Shown here: positions 24,726-33,826 of the stretch, piece after piece
Layout of the letters: the number at the start of each line of letters is the position of its first letter
Position numbering within the stretch: the first letter of the stretch is position 1
Assembly: GCA_946185835.1 (NCBI GenBank)
Contig: CAMHKW010000012.1
Span: forward strand, 1 to 57,405
Length of the DNA stretch: 57,405 bases
Origin: an uncultured Bacteroidales bacterium
Lineage (GTDB): Bacteria; Bacteroidota; Bacteroidia; Bacteroidales; Paludibacteraceae
Direction of reading: 5' to 3'
Notes under the pieces: model-generated
What the model saw: only the letters and a program-made list of their open reading frames with translations
Told to the model about the DNA's origin: nothing
Database searches by the model: none
Position numbers and translations under genes: made by a program

Positions 24726-25110
24726 TCATCACCGCCGGTGCCTGAGCCACGCTGTCGGTCAGTATCACCATCGGCTTTTGCATCATTCGCTTTCGCTCTG
24801 CTTGCATCTTCCTAAGCTCAGCATACTGCCCTTCGGTGAGTATTCCCTTCAGTTCGCTTATCATCTGCTCGAAGAGCTGACGACGGTTGTTGGCATATTC
24901 GGGGCGGCGACGGAGCTTGGCATAGCGCAGGTGAACGGCATACACCGTGTCGAGCTGCGACGAGTCTAACGAGATATTACGCAGCAACATAGCAGTCTGT
25001 TTGGCAGCCTCCTCCTCCGCCGTACGAACAGGCACACCATTATCCTGAGCACTCGAGCCAAGCGCCACAAATGCCATAACAGCTAAAATAACAATGCGTA
25101 TCTTTCTCAT
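24685..25110 (-). CDS. Small exported Spy/CpxP-like protein
   Basis: 141 residues with a signal peptide (MRKIRIVILAVMAFVALGSSA, about 21 residues). The mature part is mostly helical and charged, with LTEGQYAELRKMQAERKRMM at about residues 92-111, reminiscent of Spy/CpxP-type periplasmic proteins, where LTxxQ segments recur. The C-terminus is Pro/Thr/Ala-rich. The gene converges on and overlaps the PAP2 gene by 41 bp. The family call is tentative; it may simply be an uncharacterised Bacteroidales periplasmic protein. Confidence 0.75.
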   Translation of the reverse strand: MRKIRIVILAVMAFVALGSSAQDNGVPVRTAEEEAAKQTAMLLRNISLDSSQLDTVYAVHLRYAKLRRRPEYANNRRQLFEQMISELKGILTEGQYAELRKMQAERKRMMQKPMVILTDSVAQAPAVMTTDTMPQLQSPGR

Positions 25111-25256
25111 ATAGTTTCTTCTATGGTTTTTCGATTCTCTATATTCTCTATATATGGTCTGAATCTTCTATATTCCCTACATTCTTTAGAAACTCTCCGA
25201 CAAACTCTGTGCCAAAAAAGCCCGTTGCGCTATTTTCGCATATTGTTTTTTTTTCT

Positions 25257-25264
25257 TACCTTTG
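25257..25264 (+). promoter_or_regulatory. Probable -7 element for the permease-GSCFA operon
   Basis: TACCTTTG with a poor -33 region upstream (TTTTCG near 25233). Expected start near 25270, only about 17 nt before the TTG codon at 25287, which favours that TTG as the real start. Confidence 0.6.
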
Positions 25265-25286
25265 CAAGTCGTAAGTTAGATTTATC

Positions 25287-26576
25287 TTGCAGCACCAATC
25301 GCACATATTAAGCTCTGAGTGGCTGATAGCCAAACGCATGTACTACTCTCAGACGGGTCGTCGGATGATGTCTCGTCCCGCTGTACGTGTAGCTCGAGGG
25401 GCTATAGCTGTAGGTATTGCGGTGATGATAGCCACCATCTTCATCGTGGTGGGTTTCAAGCATGAGGTGACAAGCAAAGTGGTGGGCTTCGGGTCGCACC
25501 TGCAAGTGGTCAGCTTCGACAGCAACAACACCTACGAGTTGCGTGCCATCGAGGTCAGCGACTCACTACTTGACGTGATACGCACTACTCAAGGCGTCCG
25601 CCGAGCCGAGCCTTTTGTCACCAAACCAGCACTCATCAAGACAGCCGACGCGTTTCAGGGTGTGGTACTAAAAGGACATAGACTGCCAATCGACATAGAA
25701 GACCCCTTCTCTTCTAAGCCGGACGACAACTTCTGGACATTCTTTTCCGGCAACCTCACAGAAGGCACGTTGCCAACGGCTCAGGGACAGGTGCTGCTCT
25801 CTGCCTCCCTTGCCCGGCATCTGCAACTCGGCGTCGACTCCACGTTTCTTTGCTACTTCATCGGCGACAACATACGCGCCCGCCGCTATCGGGTGTCGGG
25901 CCTTTACGAGACCGGACTCAAAGAAGCCGACGACATGTTCGTGCTCAGCGACATACGCGACCTGCAGAGGCTGCAAGGCTGGGATAGCACACAAGTGTCG
26001 GGTATCGACATCGTAGTCGACGACTTCTCACGCCTAAGCGAGACCTACGATAATGTATATATGCGCGTTGCCAACCGCTTCGACGAACAAGGCAACACCA
26101 TGTACGTGACCAACGTCGTCGATCGCAACCCCGCTATCTTCTCGTGGTTAGCACTGCTCGACACCAACGTAGTGGTCATCATTCTGCTGATGCTGGCAGT
26201 GGCAGGCATGAACATCATATCCGGACTTATCATACTCATACTGGGCAGCATCGAGATGATCGGCATCTTCAAGTCGCTCGGTGCGAGCAACACGTTCTTG
26301 CAGCGGGTGTTCCTGCTGCAAGGCAGTCTGCTCATCTCCGAAGGACTGCTTATCGGCAATGCCGTTGGTCTGGCGTTATGCGCCTTGCAATATTTATTCA
26401 GGATAGTGCCGTTAGACCCCACCTCCTACTATGTGAGCTACGTGCCCGTCTCGTTCGAATGGGGCTGGTGGCTGCTACTCAACATAGCCACCATGGCGGT
26501 GTCGGTTGCCATACTGATAGCTCCGGCACGATTGGTAACACGCATCTCACCTGCACAGATAATGCGATACGAATAG
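25287..26576 (+). CDS. ABC transporter permease, LolC/LolE-like (FtsX family)
   Basis: 429 residues from a TTG. No ATG lies between the promoter and the conserved SSEWLIAKRMYYS start; the next ATG (25338) would cut into it. One N-terminal membrane segment (about 38-58), a large periplasmic domain (about 60-285), then three membrane segments in an FtsX-like domain (about 290-330, 345-370, 390-415). The architecture is that of lipoprotein-releasing permeases, which with an ATPase extract lipoproteins from the inner membrane. The ATPase partner is not in this window. The next gene begins 12 nt downstream. Confidence 0.9.
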   Translation: MQHQSHILSSEWLIAKRMYYSQTGRRMMSRPAVRVARGAIAVGIAVMIATIFIVVGFKHEVTSKVVGFGSHLQVVSFDSNNTYELRAIEVSDSLLDVIRTTQGVRRAEPFVTKPALIKTADAFQGVVLKGHRLPIDIEDPFSSKPDDNFWTFFSGNLTEGTLPTAQGQVLLSASLARHLQLGVDSTFLCYFIGDNIRARRYRVSGLYETGLKEADDMFVLSDIRDLQRLQGWDSTQVSGIDIVVDDFSRLSETYDNVYMRVANRFDEQGNTMYVTNVVDRNPAIFSWLALLDTNVVVIILLMLAVAGMNIISGLIILILGSIEMIGIFKSLGASNTFLQRVFLLQGSLLISEGLLIGNAVGLALCALQYLFRIVPLDPTSYYVSYVPVSFEWGWWLLLNIATMAVSVAILIAPARLVTRISPAQIMRYE

Positions 26577-26588
26577 ACATATTAAACG

Positions 26589-27683
26589 ATGATATTCACC
26601 ACACCCGTCGACATACCTGCTGTCACACGTCTTATCGACTACTCCGACCACATACTGTGTATCGGTTCGTGCTTCGCGCAGAACATAGCGCAGCGGCTCT
26701 CTGAGCGCTTTTTTCGCGTGAGCTGCAACCCATGGGGTACCATGTACAACCCCGCTTCTATCTACCAATGTCTGCAGACGATAAGCAGCGACGGCGACCT
26801 TCGGTTCACAGCCGACAGCCATAGCGCAGAGTGCGAAAGCAACGTGTTCGACCTCCGCTACTCGGGCGGACTGTGGCACTCGATGTCGCACCATGGTGAC
26901 TTCTCGTATGCCAACCGACAAGAGTGCGAACGGGTGGTTAGGGAGAGTGTCGAGAACGGACGACAAGCCTTCGCCCAAGCCACAACCGTCATCCTGACAT
27001 TGGGTACAGCATGGGTATACACTCTCGACGGACGTATAGTAGCCAACTGCCATAAGATGCCCGCGAAGATGTTCTCTCGCCGTATGCTCAGCGTCGACGA
27101 GGCTTATCGTTATCTTGACGACATCATAGCTCTGTGTGGCAATCGGCATGTGGTCATCACCGTCTCTCCTATACGTCATCTCAAAGACGGACTACACGGC
27201 AACCAACTCAGCAAGGCGACCCTGCTCTTAGCCGCCGAAGGCTGTATGCAGGCATACGCCGACACAGAGACGTCATGCCCAAACGCCGCTCACAAGCACA
27301 GCACCATGGCCACCGATGAAGCTGAGATGACAGACCATGACGCGGCACTAAAGCCTTGCAGCCCTGTGGTCGACTATTTCCCGAGCTACGAGATTCTCAA
27401 CGACGAGCTGCGCGATTACCGTTTCTATGCCGACGACATGCTTCACCCTTCGAGTGTGGCTGTCGACTATATCGGCGAGCGTTTCATGAGTACTTACTTC
27501 TCTGCTCCGACGCGCCAAGAGTCCGACCGGCTATGGCGCTATCACCGCATGCTCTCGCACCGTCCGCTCCACCCCGACACCACCGAGGCTGCCGCCTTCG
27601 CCGCCACCCTGAGCCACACCTACTCCACCCTCGCCCCCCACTACCCCTGGCTCCCCGAACCCGATTTGACCGCAATGACATGA
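26589..27683 (+). CDS. GSCFA family protein
   Basis: 364 residues, no signal peptide. The family-defining segment CIGSCFAQNIAQRLSERFF lies at about residues 20-38, followed by NPWGTMYNP, LGTAWVY and VSPIRHLKDGLHGNQLSK. GSCFA proteins (PF08885) resemble SGNH/GDSL-type hydrolases; the substrate is not known. It probably shares the transcript of the permease gene and ends at a strong bidirectional terminator. Confidence 0.92.
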   Translation: MIFTTPVDIPAVTRLIDYSDHILCIGSCFAQNIAQRLSERFFRVSCNPWGTMYNPASIYQCLQTISSDGDLRFTADSHSAECESNVFDLRYSGGLWHSMSHHGDFSYANRQECERVVRESVENGRQAFAQATTVILTLGTAWVYTLDGRIVANCHKMPAKMFSRRMLSVDEAYRYLDDIIALCGNRHVVITVSPIRHLKDGLHGNQLSKATLLLAAEGCMQAYADTETSCPNAAHKHSTMATDEAEMTDHDAALKPCSPVVDYFPSYEILNDELRDYRFYADDMLHPSSVAVDYIGERFMSTYFSAPTRQESDRLWRYHRMLSHRPLHPDTTEAAAFAATLSHTYSTLAPHYPWLPEPDLTAMT

Positions 27684-27702
27684 CCGACATACTATTCGGC
27701 AT

Positions 27703-27746
27703 AAACAAGGCGCTTGCTGCAGATGACTGCAGCAAGCGCCTTGTTT
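27703..27746. terminator. Bidirectional terminator between the GSCFA and V-ATPase B genes
   Basis: A perfect 20-bp stem (27703-27722 with 27727-27746) around the loop ATGA. The outer pairs are A/T-rich so that both strands end in a T run. It sits between two convergent genes. Confidence 0.92.
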
Positions 27747-27764
27747 GGATTGCTATTGATTATC

Positions 27765-29081
27765 TTATTTTCCCCAGTAGCGGTCGACGAGTTCTTGTTT
27801 GATGTTGACCTCTTCGGGGCGGAAGTGCTTAGCGAAGAGCTGCCATGCGATGTCGAGCATCTGTGTGGTGTCGATATTGACGTCGATGGCCAGAATCTTA
27901 TCGGAATAGTCCTTGGCGAAAGCCAGACAACGGTTGTCGTAGTCGGTGAGGTCGAAGCCGTTCTCGAGTTTGGTCTTGGCGTTGGCGGCATCGGCATAGA
28001 GACGTACGGCTGCGTTCATCACCTGCGGGTGGTCTTCACGTGTCTTCTTACCTGCCACAAGCTGCTTGAGTCGCGAGAGCGAGCGGAAGGGGTCGACGAT
28101 GACTTTTCCGATGTCGGAGTCACGACGCAGGTAAAGCTGACCCTCGGTGATATATCCGGTGTTATCGGGTATGGCGTGGGTGATGTCGCCGCCCGACAGA
28201 GTGGTGACAGCGATAATGGTGATAGAGCCGCCGGTGGGGAACTGCACTGCCTTCTCGTATATCTTGGCAAGGTCGGAATAGAGCGAGCCGGGCATCGAAT
28301 CCTTCGACGGAATCTGGTCCATACGGTTCGACACAATGGCAAGAGCATCGGCATAAAGGGTCATGTCGGTAAGCAAGACGAGCACCTTCTGGTTCTTCTC
28401 GACAGCGAAATACTCGGCAGCGGTGAGTGCCATATCGGGGATGAGCAGACGCTCGACAGGCGGGTTCTCGGTGGTGTTGACAAACGAGACGATACGGTCG
28501 AGCACGCCTGCATTGGAGAACACGTTCTTGAAATACAGGTAGTCGTCGTTCGTCAGACCCATACCACCCAATATGATTTTGTCGGCTTGCGCACGCAATG
28601 CCACGTTTGCCATCACCTGGTTATACGGCTGATCGGGGTCAGCGAAGAAAGGTATCTTCTGTCCGCTGACGAGGGTGTTGTTAAGGTCGATGCCGGCGAT
28701 ACCGGTAGCTATCAGCTCCGAGGGCTGCTTGCGGCGCACAGGGTTAACCGACGGACCGCCGATCTCCACCTCTTGCCCTTCGATGTCGGGTCCGCCGTCG
28801 ATAGGGTCGCCGTAGGCGTTGAAGAAACGACCTGCGAGCTGGTCGCTGACACGAAGCGAAGGCGACTTACCAAGGAAGACGACCTCGGCGTTGGTAGGTA
28901 TACCTTCGGTACCTTCGAACACCTGCAACGTCACCTCATCGCCCATAATCTTAACCACCTGCGCCAACTTACCATTGACGGTGGCAAGCTCGTCGTTGCC
29001 CACACCTTGAGCTTTAAGCGAACACGTCGCTTTTGTAATAGCAGTTATCTGCGTGTAAATCTTTTGAAAAGCTTTTGCCAT
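27765..29081 (-). CDS. atpB: V-type ATPase subunit B, isolated gene
   Basis: 438 residues from the ATG at 29081 (MAKAFQKIYTQITAIT); an in-frame ATG 42 nt upstream falls in the leader. It contains the non-catalytic B-subunit nucleotide fold without a Walker A loop (VSGQKIPFFADPDQPYNQ at about 133-150), then ERLLIPDMALTAAEYFA and YSDLAKIYEKA. In bacteria with V-type ATPases, B is encoded within an operon with the A, D, E, I and K subunits. Here the gene stands alone: a promoter at 29150-29180, a terminator at 27703-27746, and unrelated genes on both sides. No defect is visible, so the protein should fold. The rest of the complex is presumably encoded elsewhere, or this is a second copy. Confidence 0.95.
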   Translation of the reverse strand: MAKAFQKIYTQITAITKATCSLKAQGVGNDELATVNGKLAQVVKIMGDEVTLQVFEGTEGIPTNAEVVFLGKSPSLRVSDQLAGRFFNAYGDPIDGGPDIEGQEVEIGGPSVNPVRRKQPSELIATGIAGIDLNNTLVSGQKIPFFADPDQPYNQVMANVALRAQADKIILGGMGLTNDDYLYFKNVFSNAGVLDRIVSFVNTTENPPVERLLIPDMALTAAEYFAVEKNQKVLVLLTDMTLYADALAIVSNRMDQIPSKDSMPGSLYSDLAKIYEKAVQFPTGGSITIIAVTTLSGGDITHAIPDNTGYITEGQLYLRRDSDIGKVIVDPFRSLSRLKQLVAGKKTREDHPQVMNAAVRLYADAANAKTKLENGFDLTDYDNRCLAFAKDYSDKILAIDVNIDTTQMLDIAWQLFAKHFRPEEVNIKQELVDRYWGK

Positions 29082-29149
29082 AGAGTTATATTTTTCAGGA
29101 AGCATACCTCCACCATGGTGCAAGGCATGACCTCAGTTTTTTCGCTTTG

Positions 29150-29180
29150 CAAAGATACTGCTTTTTTTTAATCTCACAAA
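29150..29180 (-). promoter_or_regulatory. Promoter of the isolated atpB gene
   Basis: Minus-strand TTTG (29180-29177), 19-nt spacer, TATCTTTG (29157-29150): a perfect consensus match. Leader of about 60 nt. Confidence 0.88.
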
Positions 29181-29280
29181 ATGTTTGGACGGATTTATTA
29201 TTTCTGATTTCAAATTTCTGATTTCTGATTACTGATTCAGTTCCCACGGATTGGACGTATTGTTTTTGCGGTTTCCCGGT

Positions 29281-29371
29281 ATTCCGGTTTTACGGAATTC
29301 AGAGAAATAGAGATAACGCCGGTTGCAAACCGACGTTTCCGGATGACGGGATGTCGGGATATCAGGATGTC
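29281..29371. repeat. Hairpins plus a short octamer array
   Basis: ATTCCG/CGGAAT hairpin at 29281-29298, CGCCGGTT-GCA-AACCGACG (one mismatch) at 29317-29335, then four octamers at 29340-29371 (CGGATGAC, GGGATGTC, GGGATATC, AGGATGTC). The rest of 29082-29616 holds two promoters and TTTCTGATT-type repeats near 29205-29240; no gene is seen. Confidence 0.8.
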
Positions 29372-29474
29372 GGAAACCACTATCTCTTAAGCTTACATCG
29401 TTGAGTCACTTTGCAGATTTTAATGCATTTCTTAATAATCGGCAACCTAATCTAAAGGGTACAGAAAGATGTAT

Positions 29475-29505
29475 TTTGACAATTCGAAAAAAAAGACTAC
29501 CTTTG
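29475..29505 (+). promoter_or_regulatory. Promoter of the GT4 glycosyltransferase gene
   Basis: TTTG (29475-29478), 19-nt spacer, TACCTTTG (29498-29505). Leader of about 105 nt. Confidence 0.85.
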
Positions 29506-29616
29506 CAGCCGCTTACGATGTGTATGTCTTCTCAACCTTTCTACACCATACACACGTTCAGCAGGGTTGATTTCCATGGGAATGTTAACGTATAATAACC
29601 ATAGAAAACACTGATT

Positions 29617-30795
29617 ATGAAAATACTCTTCGTTATCGACACATTCGATACTAACAATAATGGTACGAGTATTTCTGCGCAACGTTTTGCTGCGGAGCTA
29701 CGCCGCAAGGGTCATGAGGTTCGGATTTTATGTTCCGACAAAGAGAATACCGAAGGCAAATACATAGTGCCGGAATTCAACGTACCTTTCTTCGACAGCC
29801 TTATTCACAAGCATGGTTTCCAGTTTGGCGACATCCGCAACGAGTCGCAGAAGGTGATACGCGAAGCGGTTGAATGGGCTGACATCGTTCACAACTTCAT
29901 GCCTTTTGCATTGGAGATTTCGGCAAGCAACTATGCCGAGTCGATAGGCAAGCCCAATACTGGTGCTTTCCACATACAGCCCGAGAATATATGGTCATCG
30001 GTAGGATTGGGCAAAGTCGATTGGATACAGAACAGTACTTATCGGGAGTTCCGTCGTTTGTTCTACAAGAACTTCCGCCACATACATGTACCGTCGCAGT
30101 TTATGTGCGACATGCTCAAGGAGCGTGGTTACACAGCCAAGATACACGTCATCTCCAACGGTATTCAAGACGAGTTTATGATAGCCGGGCACAACAACAC
30201 CGATGGCGAGAAGCCTCGCAAAGACCCCAAATACGAGGGCAAACTCATGGTGATGATGGTGGGCAGATTAGCCCATGAGAAACGTCAGGATGTGATCATC
30301 AACGCAGTGGAGTACAGCAAGTATGCCGACCGCATACAGCTTGTGTTTGCCGGCAAGGGACCTGAGTATGACAAATACGTAGAGCTCGGAAAGAAGCTAA
30401 AAAACGTCCCGGAATTCGTATATGTCGGTCGTGACGAGTTGATTCATCTGCTGTCGCAATGTGACCTATATATTCATGCCTCCGACATGGAGAGCGAGGC
30501 TATCTCGTGCATCGAGGCGTTTGCCACGGGTCTGGTGCCTATCATTGCCAACTCGACAGTGAGTGCCACGCCGCAGTTCGCCCTCGATGGCAGAAGTCTG
30601 TTCTTGCCGGGCAACCCGAAAGACTTAGCACGCGCTATGGACTATTGGTTCGACAACCCGCGCGAGAAACGCTATATGGAGAAGATATATGCCAAGTCAG
30701 CCAAGCGCTACAGCCTCGCCAACTCGGTCCGTATGTTCGAAGATATGCTGGCAGAAGAGATCGCCGACAACCAGGCTGCTAAGAAGCAACAATAA
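29617..30795 (+). CDS. Glycosyltransferase family 4 protein
   Basis: 392 residues, cytoplasmic or peripheral membrane. An N-terminal Rossmann half starts MKILFVIDTFDTNNNGTSIS, with ISNGI at about 184-188. The C-terminal half has MVGRLAHEKRQDVIINAV (about 209-226), YVGRDELIHLLSQCDLYIHAS and an E-x7-E element (ESEAISCIE, about 294-302), which are GT4 hallmarks. It transfers a sugar from an activated donor; donor and acceptor cannot be inferred. It faces, tail to tail, the rml operon, suggesting a role in glycolipid or surface polysaccharide synthesis. The product ends in Lys/Gln-rich residues. Confidence 0.93.
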   Translation: MKILFVIDTFDTNNNGTSISAQRFAAELRRKGHEVRILCSDKENTEGKYIVPEFNVPFFDSLIHKHGFQFGDIRNESQKVIREAVEWADIVHNFMPFALEISASNYAESIGKPNTGAFHIQPENIWSSVGLGKVDWIQNSTYREFRRLFYKNFRHIHVPSQFMCDMLKERGYTAKIHVISNGIQDEFMIAGHNNTDGEKPRKDPKYEGKLMVMMVGRLAHEKRQDVIINAVEYSKYADRIQLVFAGKGPEYDKYVELGKKLKNVPEFVYVGRDELIHLLSQCDLYIHASDMESEAISCIEAFATGLVPIIANSTVSATPQFALDGRSLFLPGNPKDLARAMDYWFDNPREKRYMEKIYAKSAKRYSLANSVRMFEDMLAEEIADNQAAKKQQ

Positions 30796-30803
30796 AAACA
30801 TTC

Positions 30804-30870
30804 GAAACATCGGAATCCCGCCGGAATCCCAAAATCCCGAAATACCGAAATACCGAAATCCCAGAATCCC
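30804..30870. repeat. Octamer array between the GT4 and outer-membrane protein genes
   Basis: Eight octamers with one 3-nt interruption: GAAACATC, GGAATCCC, (GCC), GGAATCCC, AAAATCCC, GAAATACC twice, GAAATCCC, AGAATCCC. They fill most of the gap between two convergent genes. Confidence 0.85.
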
Positions 30871-30885
30871 GGGAACCTTCAAAAT

Positions 30886-32286
30886 TTAGAAGTTAAATTT
30901 GGTCAGAATCTCCACTCGGTGGTCAGTCACCCAGTGGAGATTATTTTGTGCCAGACCATAGTCAGATAGGTCGTCGCCGTACTGTGCCGAGCAGATGGTG
31001 TATTCGGCGCCGAGTTGGAAATGCCCGATAGTCCACAGCAGCGACGGTGCTACCCGATAGAGGCGAACCATATTCGACGCTCCGTTCTTAAAGAAGTAGA
31101 AGTGGTCGGTATCGGTGCTGACGAGCGGCTTTATAGTTCCGAAGTTGCGCACGTATCCGGCGAAGATGGTGCCTTTGATTTTACCCCCGTAGCTTATCGA
31201 CACGAAGCTGGTGCTGTTGCGCGTAGGTGTATATTCGCGCGAGCCGTCGGCGAGTTGTCTACTCACTCCGTATCCGCCGTTGAGGTTGAAGTGTTCGCCC
31301 GCCTGCGCGAAGATAGTCTTAGCCTTGAGGGTGAAGTCTCCATGCTTATATTGCAGATACACAAACGGAGAGTATGTCGTCAGGCGGTCGCTGACAGGCA
31401 CTGCCACCTCTTGAGTTCCGACAGTAAGCACGCCGGTGGTGCGAGGTCGGATGCTAAGCAGGTCGACACCGGCGCGTAGCAGCAAGCCCGATGAGTGTTG
31501 TATGTCGAAGCCGAGGTATGCCTCGGGGGTGAGAGCCTTGTTGATATAATCGGCACGGCTGCCTTGCGGACCGGTACTGGTATATTGCATCTGCCATAGG
31601 GCTGCAGCAGTGAGAGAGAAGACATCGCCCAGGCGAGCTGTCAGGCGCACTTGCGGCGTTCGGCTGAAAGGTCCGAAGGGGGCGCCTGAGTTAAGAGCTA
31701 ACACGTCGGCGAGTCCGTCAGCCATCGGGTGCCAGTCCTGACCCATGAGTAGCGAGACACGGGCATAGTGGTCGGCGCCGAGGGCGAGGCTATCCCAACA
31801 GAGTGTGAGATAGGCACGTCTCAGACGGAACAGAGCCACGCCGGTAGTGCCTGTCAGACCGGCATAGAAGTCGGCTTCTATCTTTCCCTCGAACTGTGTG
31901 TTACCTACCCTATAGTTACCGATGTCGAGTCCGAGGCGCGTGGTGAGCGAGAGGAAACGCAGCGAGGGCTGAGCGTTAAGGTCATGACGTTCGATGCCGT
32001 TAGCTTGAGCGAAATCCGGTGTTGTCGACCAAAGGTTGTCTTTGGGCAGGTAGAGATATAGGTCGCCCGTACCTGCGACACACTCGCGCGAGTCGAAACT
32101 CAGATAGTTACGCACGAAGCCATAGGGTTTGTAGTGCGTATGCCAATGTGTACGTACCGCCTCACGCCGTTGCTGACGACGGTCAGACTGACTGACGGCT
32201 GACGTGTCAGTGGTCTGTGCGTTACCAAAGAAGGAAAACAGCACAAAGACAGCGACAGACAAAAGGCGATAACTACGAGGTTTCAT
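30886..32286 (-). CDS. Predicted outer-membrane beta-barrel (porin-like) protein
   Basis: 466 residues. A signal peptide (about 1-23, ending FFGNAQ) precedes a short basic linker and a beta-rich mature part with alternating hydrophobic strands and a C-terminal Phe (ILTKFNF), as in outer-membrane barrels. I cannot name its family with confidence. It follows rmlD by 9 nt on the same strand, so it is co-transcribed with the dTDP-rhamnose genes. Whether it is functionally linked to polysaccharide export is unknown. Confidence 0.8.
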   Translation of the reverse strand: MKPRSYRLLSVAVFVLFSFFGNAQTTDTSAVSQSDRRQQRREAVRTHWHTHYKPYGFVRNYLSFDSRECVAGTGDLYLYLPKDNLWSTTPDFAQANGIERHDLNAQPSLRFLSLTTRLGLDIGNYRVGNTQFEGKIEADFYAGLTGTTGVALFRLRRAYLTLCWDSLALGADHYARVSLLMGQDWHPMADGLADVLALNSGAPFGPFSRTPQVRLTARLGDVFSLTAAALWQMQYTSTGPQGSRADYINKALTPEAYLGFDIQHSSGLLLRAGVDLLSIRPRTTGVLTVGTQEVAVPVSDRLTTYSPFVYLQYKHGDFTLKAKTIFAQAGEHFNLNGGYGVSRQLADGSREYTPTRNSTSFVSISYGGKIKGTIFAGYVRNFGTIKPLVSTDTDHFYFFKNGASNMVRLYRVAPSLLWTIGHFQLGAEYTICSAQYGDDLSDYGLAQNNLHWVTDHRVEILTKFNF

Positions 32287-32295
32287 GACACGGTT

Positions 32296-33189
32296 TTATT
32301 GTTTGAGTATGTTATTGATGCAGATAGCCAGCGAGAAGGTCCAATGTGGTATGGTTGCTAAGCAGAAGGTCTGCTTTACCTTGGTCTTGTCGAGCACCGA
32401 ATAGGCAGGACGCACCACCTTACTGGGGTACTCGCTCGAGTGGCAGGGCAGCACCTTGCAGTTGTCGTGCTTAGAGAGCAGACCTACCATATAGGCGAAG
32501 TCGTACCATGAGCACACACCTTCGTTCGAGAAGTTATAGATGCCGGTGTTGCCTACGTATTTCTTTCTCTCTATGACATCGACTATCAGTCTTGCGAGGT
32601 CGCCGGCATAGGTAGGTGTACCGGCTTGGTCGAACACCACGCTGACCGACTCTTTGATGGCTGTGAGCTGCATCATCGTCTTGCAGAAGTTACGCCCGTA
32701 TTCGCTATACAGCCACGAAGTGCGGAAGATGAGGTAGTCGCATCCCGAACTGATGATATTGTTTTCTCCTTCGAGTTTGGTGCTGCCATACACGCCCGAA
32801 GGTATACCTTTCATCTCTTCGGTACACGGAGTGTTATATTGTTCGAGTCCGAAGACGTAGTCGGTAGAGATATGAATCAACAGCCCGCTGCGTTTCTTTA
32901 GCTCTTTAGCCATGAACAGCGGTGCGGTGGCATTGAGCAGTGTGGCTGCCGCCATATTATCTTCGGCAGCGTCGACATTGGTAAAGGCTGCACAGTTGAC
33001 GATGATGTCGATATCATTGTCGTTCACTACTTTGCTAATCTGCTGCGGTGAGGTGATGTCGAGCGGTATCGTTTCGAGTTCGGGAATGACGTTGATGTCG
33101 GCAAACAGATAGCGGTCGGTTGCATTGGCAGCGGCGCGTCGGATTGACATGCCGAGCTGACCATTAGCGCCTGTTACGAGGATATTCAC
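32296..33189 (-). CDS. rmlD: dTDP-4-dehydrorhamnose reductase
   Basis: 297 residues. An NAD(P)-binding loop GANGQLG (about 7-13), STDYVFG (about 108-114) and the active-site pattern YGSTKLEGE (Tyr and Lys, about 133-141) identify RmlD, which makes dTDP-L-rhamnose, the last step of the pathway. It lies after rmlC with an 83-nt AT-rich gap and before the outer-membrane gene. Length is normal for the family. Confidence 0.94.
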   Translation of the reverse strand: MNILVTGANGQLGMSIRRAAANATDRYLFADINVIPELETIPLDITSPQQISKVVNDNDIDIIVNCAAFTNVDAAEDNMAAATLLNATAPLFMAKELKKRSGLLIHISTDYVFGLEQYNTPCTEEMKGIPSGVYGSTKLEGENNIISSGCDYLIFRTSWLYSEYGRNFCKTMMQLTAIKESVSVVFDQAGTPTYAGDLARLIVDVIERKKYVGNTGIYNFSNEGVCSWYDFAYMVGLLSKHDNCKVLPCHSSEYPSKVVRPAYSVLDKTKVKQTFCLATIPHWTFSLAICINNILKQ

Positions 33190-33272
33190 GAGGTAAGAGA
33201 TATTTTTGGGGTTACAGATGGTTTAATTGGTATAGATGCTTTAGATACTCTATACGCTCTATATTTTCTTTG

Positions 33273-33824
33273 TTATATAAAATAGGGTTGCAGTTGTTTG
33301 AAAGAGCCATGATGCTTGTCTTTGTCAGACAGTATCACTTTGTCGTGTGGCAGTTGCCAGTCGATAGCGAGGTCAGGGTCGTCCCAAGCTATGGCACCTT
33401 CGGATTGAGGGTTGTAGAAGTTGTCGCACTTATATTGGAAGATAGCCGTCTCGCTGAGTACGGCAAAGCCGTGTGCCATGCCTTGTGGTAGGAAAAACTG
33501 CCTATGGTTGTCGGCTGAGAGTTCGACAGCCACCCACTCGCCATAGGTAGGGCTTGAGGTGCGTATGTCGACAGCCACGTCGAGCACTCGTCCGCTCACC
33601 ACTCTTACTAACTTCGACTGTGCGTATGGCGGTTTCTGGAAGTGCAGTCCGCGTAGCACGCCATAGCAAGAACTCGACTCGTTGTCTTGCACGAAACGTA
33701 TGTCAGCCACGCTGTTTCTAAATTCCCGTTCGTTGAACGACTCAAAGAAGTAGCCTCTGGCATCGCCGAACAGACGCGGTTCGATGATGAACACGCCTCC
33801 GATTTTTGTAGGTATGACGTTCAT
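33273..33824 (-). CDS. rmlC: dTDP-4-dehydrorhamnose 3,5-epimerase
   Basis: 183 residues, a cupin. The pattern YGVLRGLHFQKPPYAQSKLV (about 53-72) contains the catalytic His, and FLPQGMAHGFAVLSE (about 111-125) is the second conserved block. It performs the third step of dTDP-L-rhamnose synthesis. It starts 2 nt after the rmlA stop, so the two genes are coupled. Confidence 0.95.
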   Translation of the reverse strand: MNVIPTKIGGVFIIEPRLFGDARGYFFESFNEREFRNSVADIRFVQDNESSSCYGVLRGLHFQKPPYAQSKLVRVVSGRVLDVAVDIRTSSPTYGEWVAVELSADNHRQFFLPQGMAHGFAVLSETAIFQYKCDNFYNPQSEGAIAWDDPDLAIDWQLPHDKVILSDKDKHHGSFKQLQPYFI

Positions 33825-33826
33825 AG

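Noticed and set aside
27714..29171. A 485-codon open frame opposite the V-ATPase B gene
   Set aside because: The minus-strand reading is an unmistakable ATPase subunit. The plus-strand translation shows no family features and begins inside the terminator.
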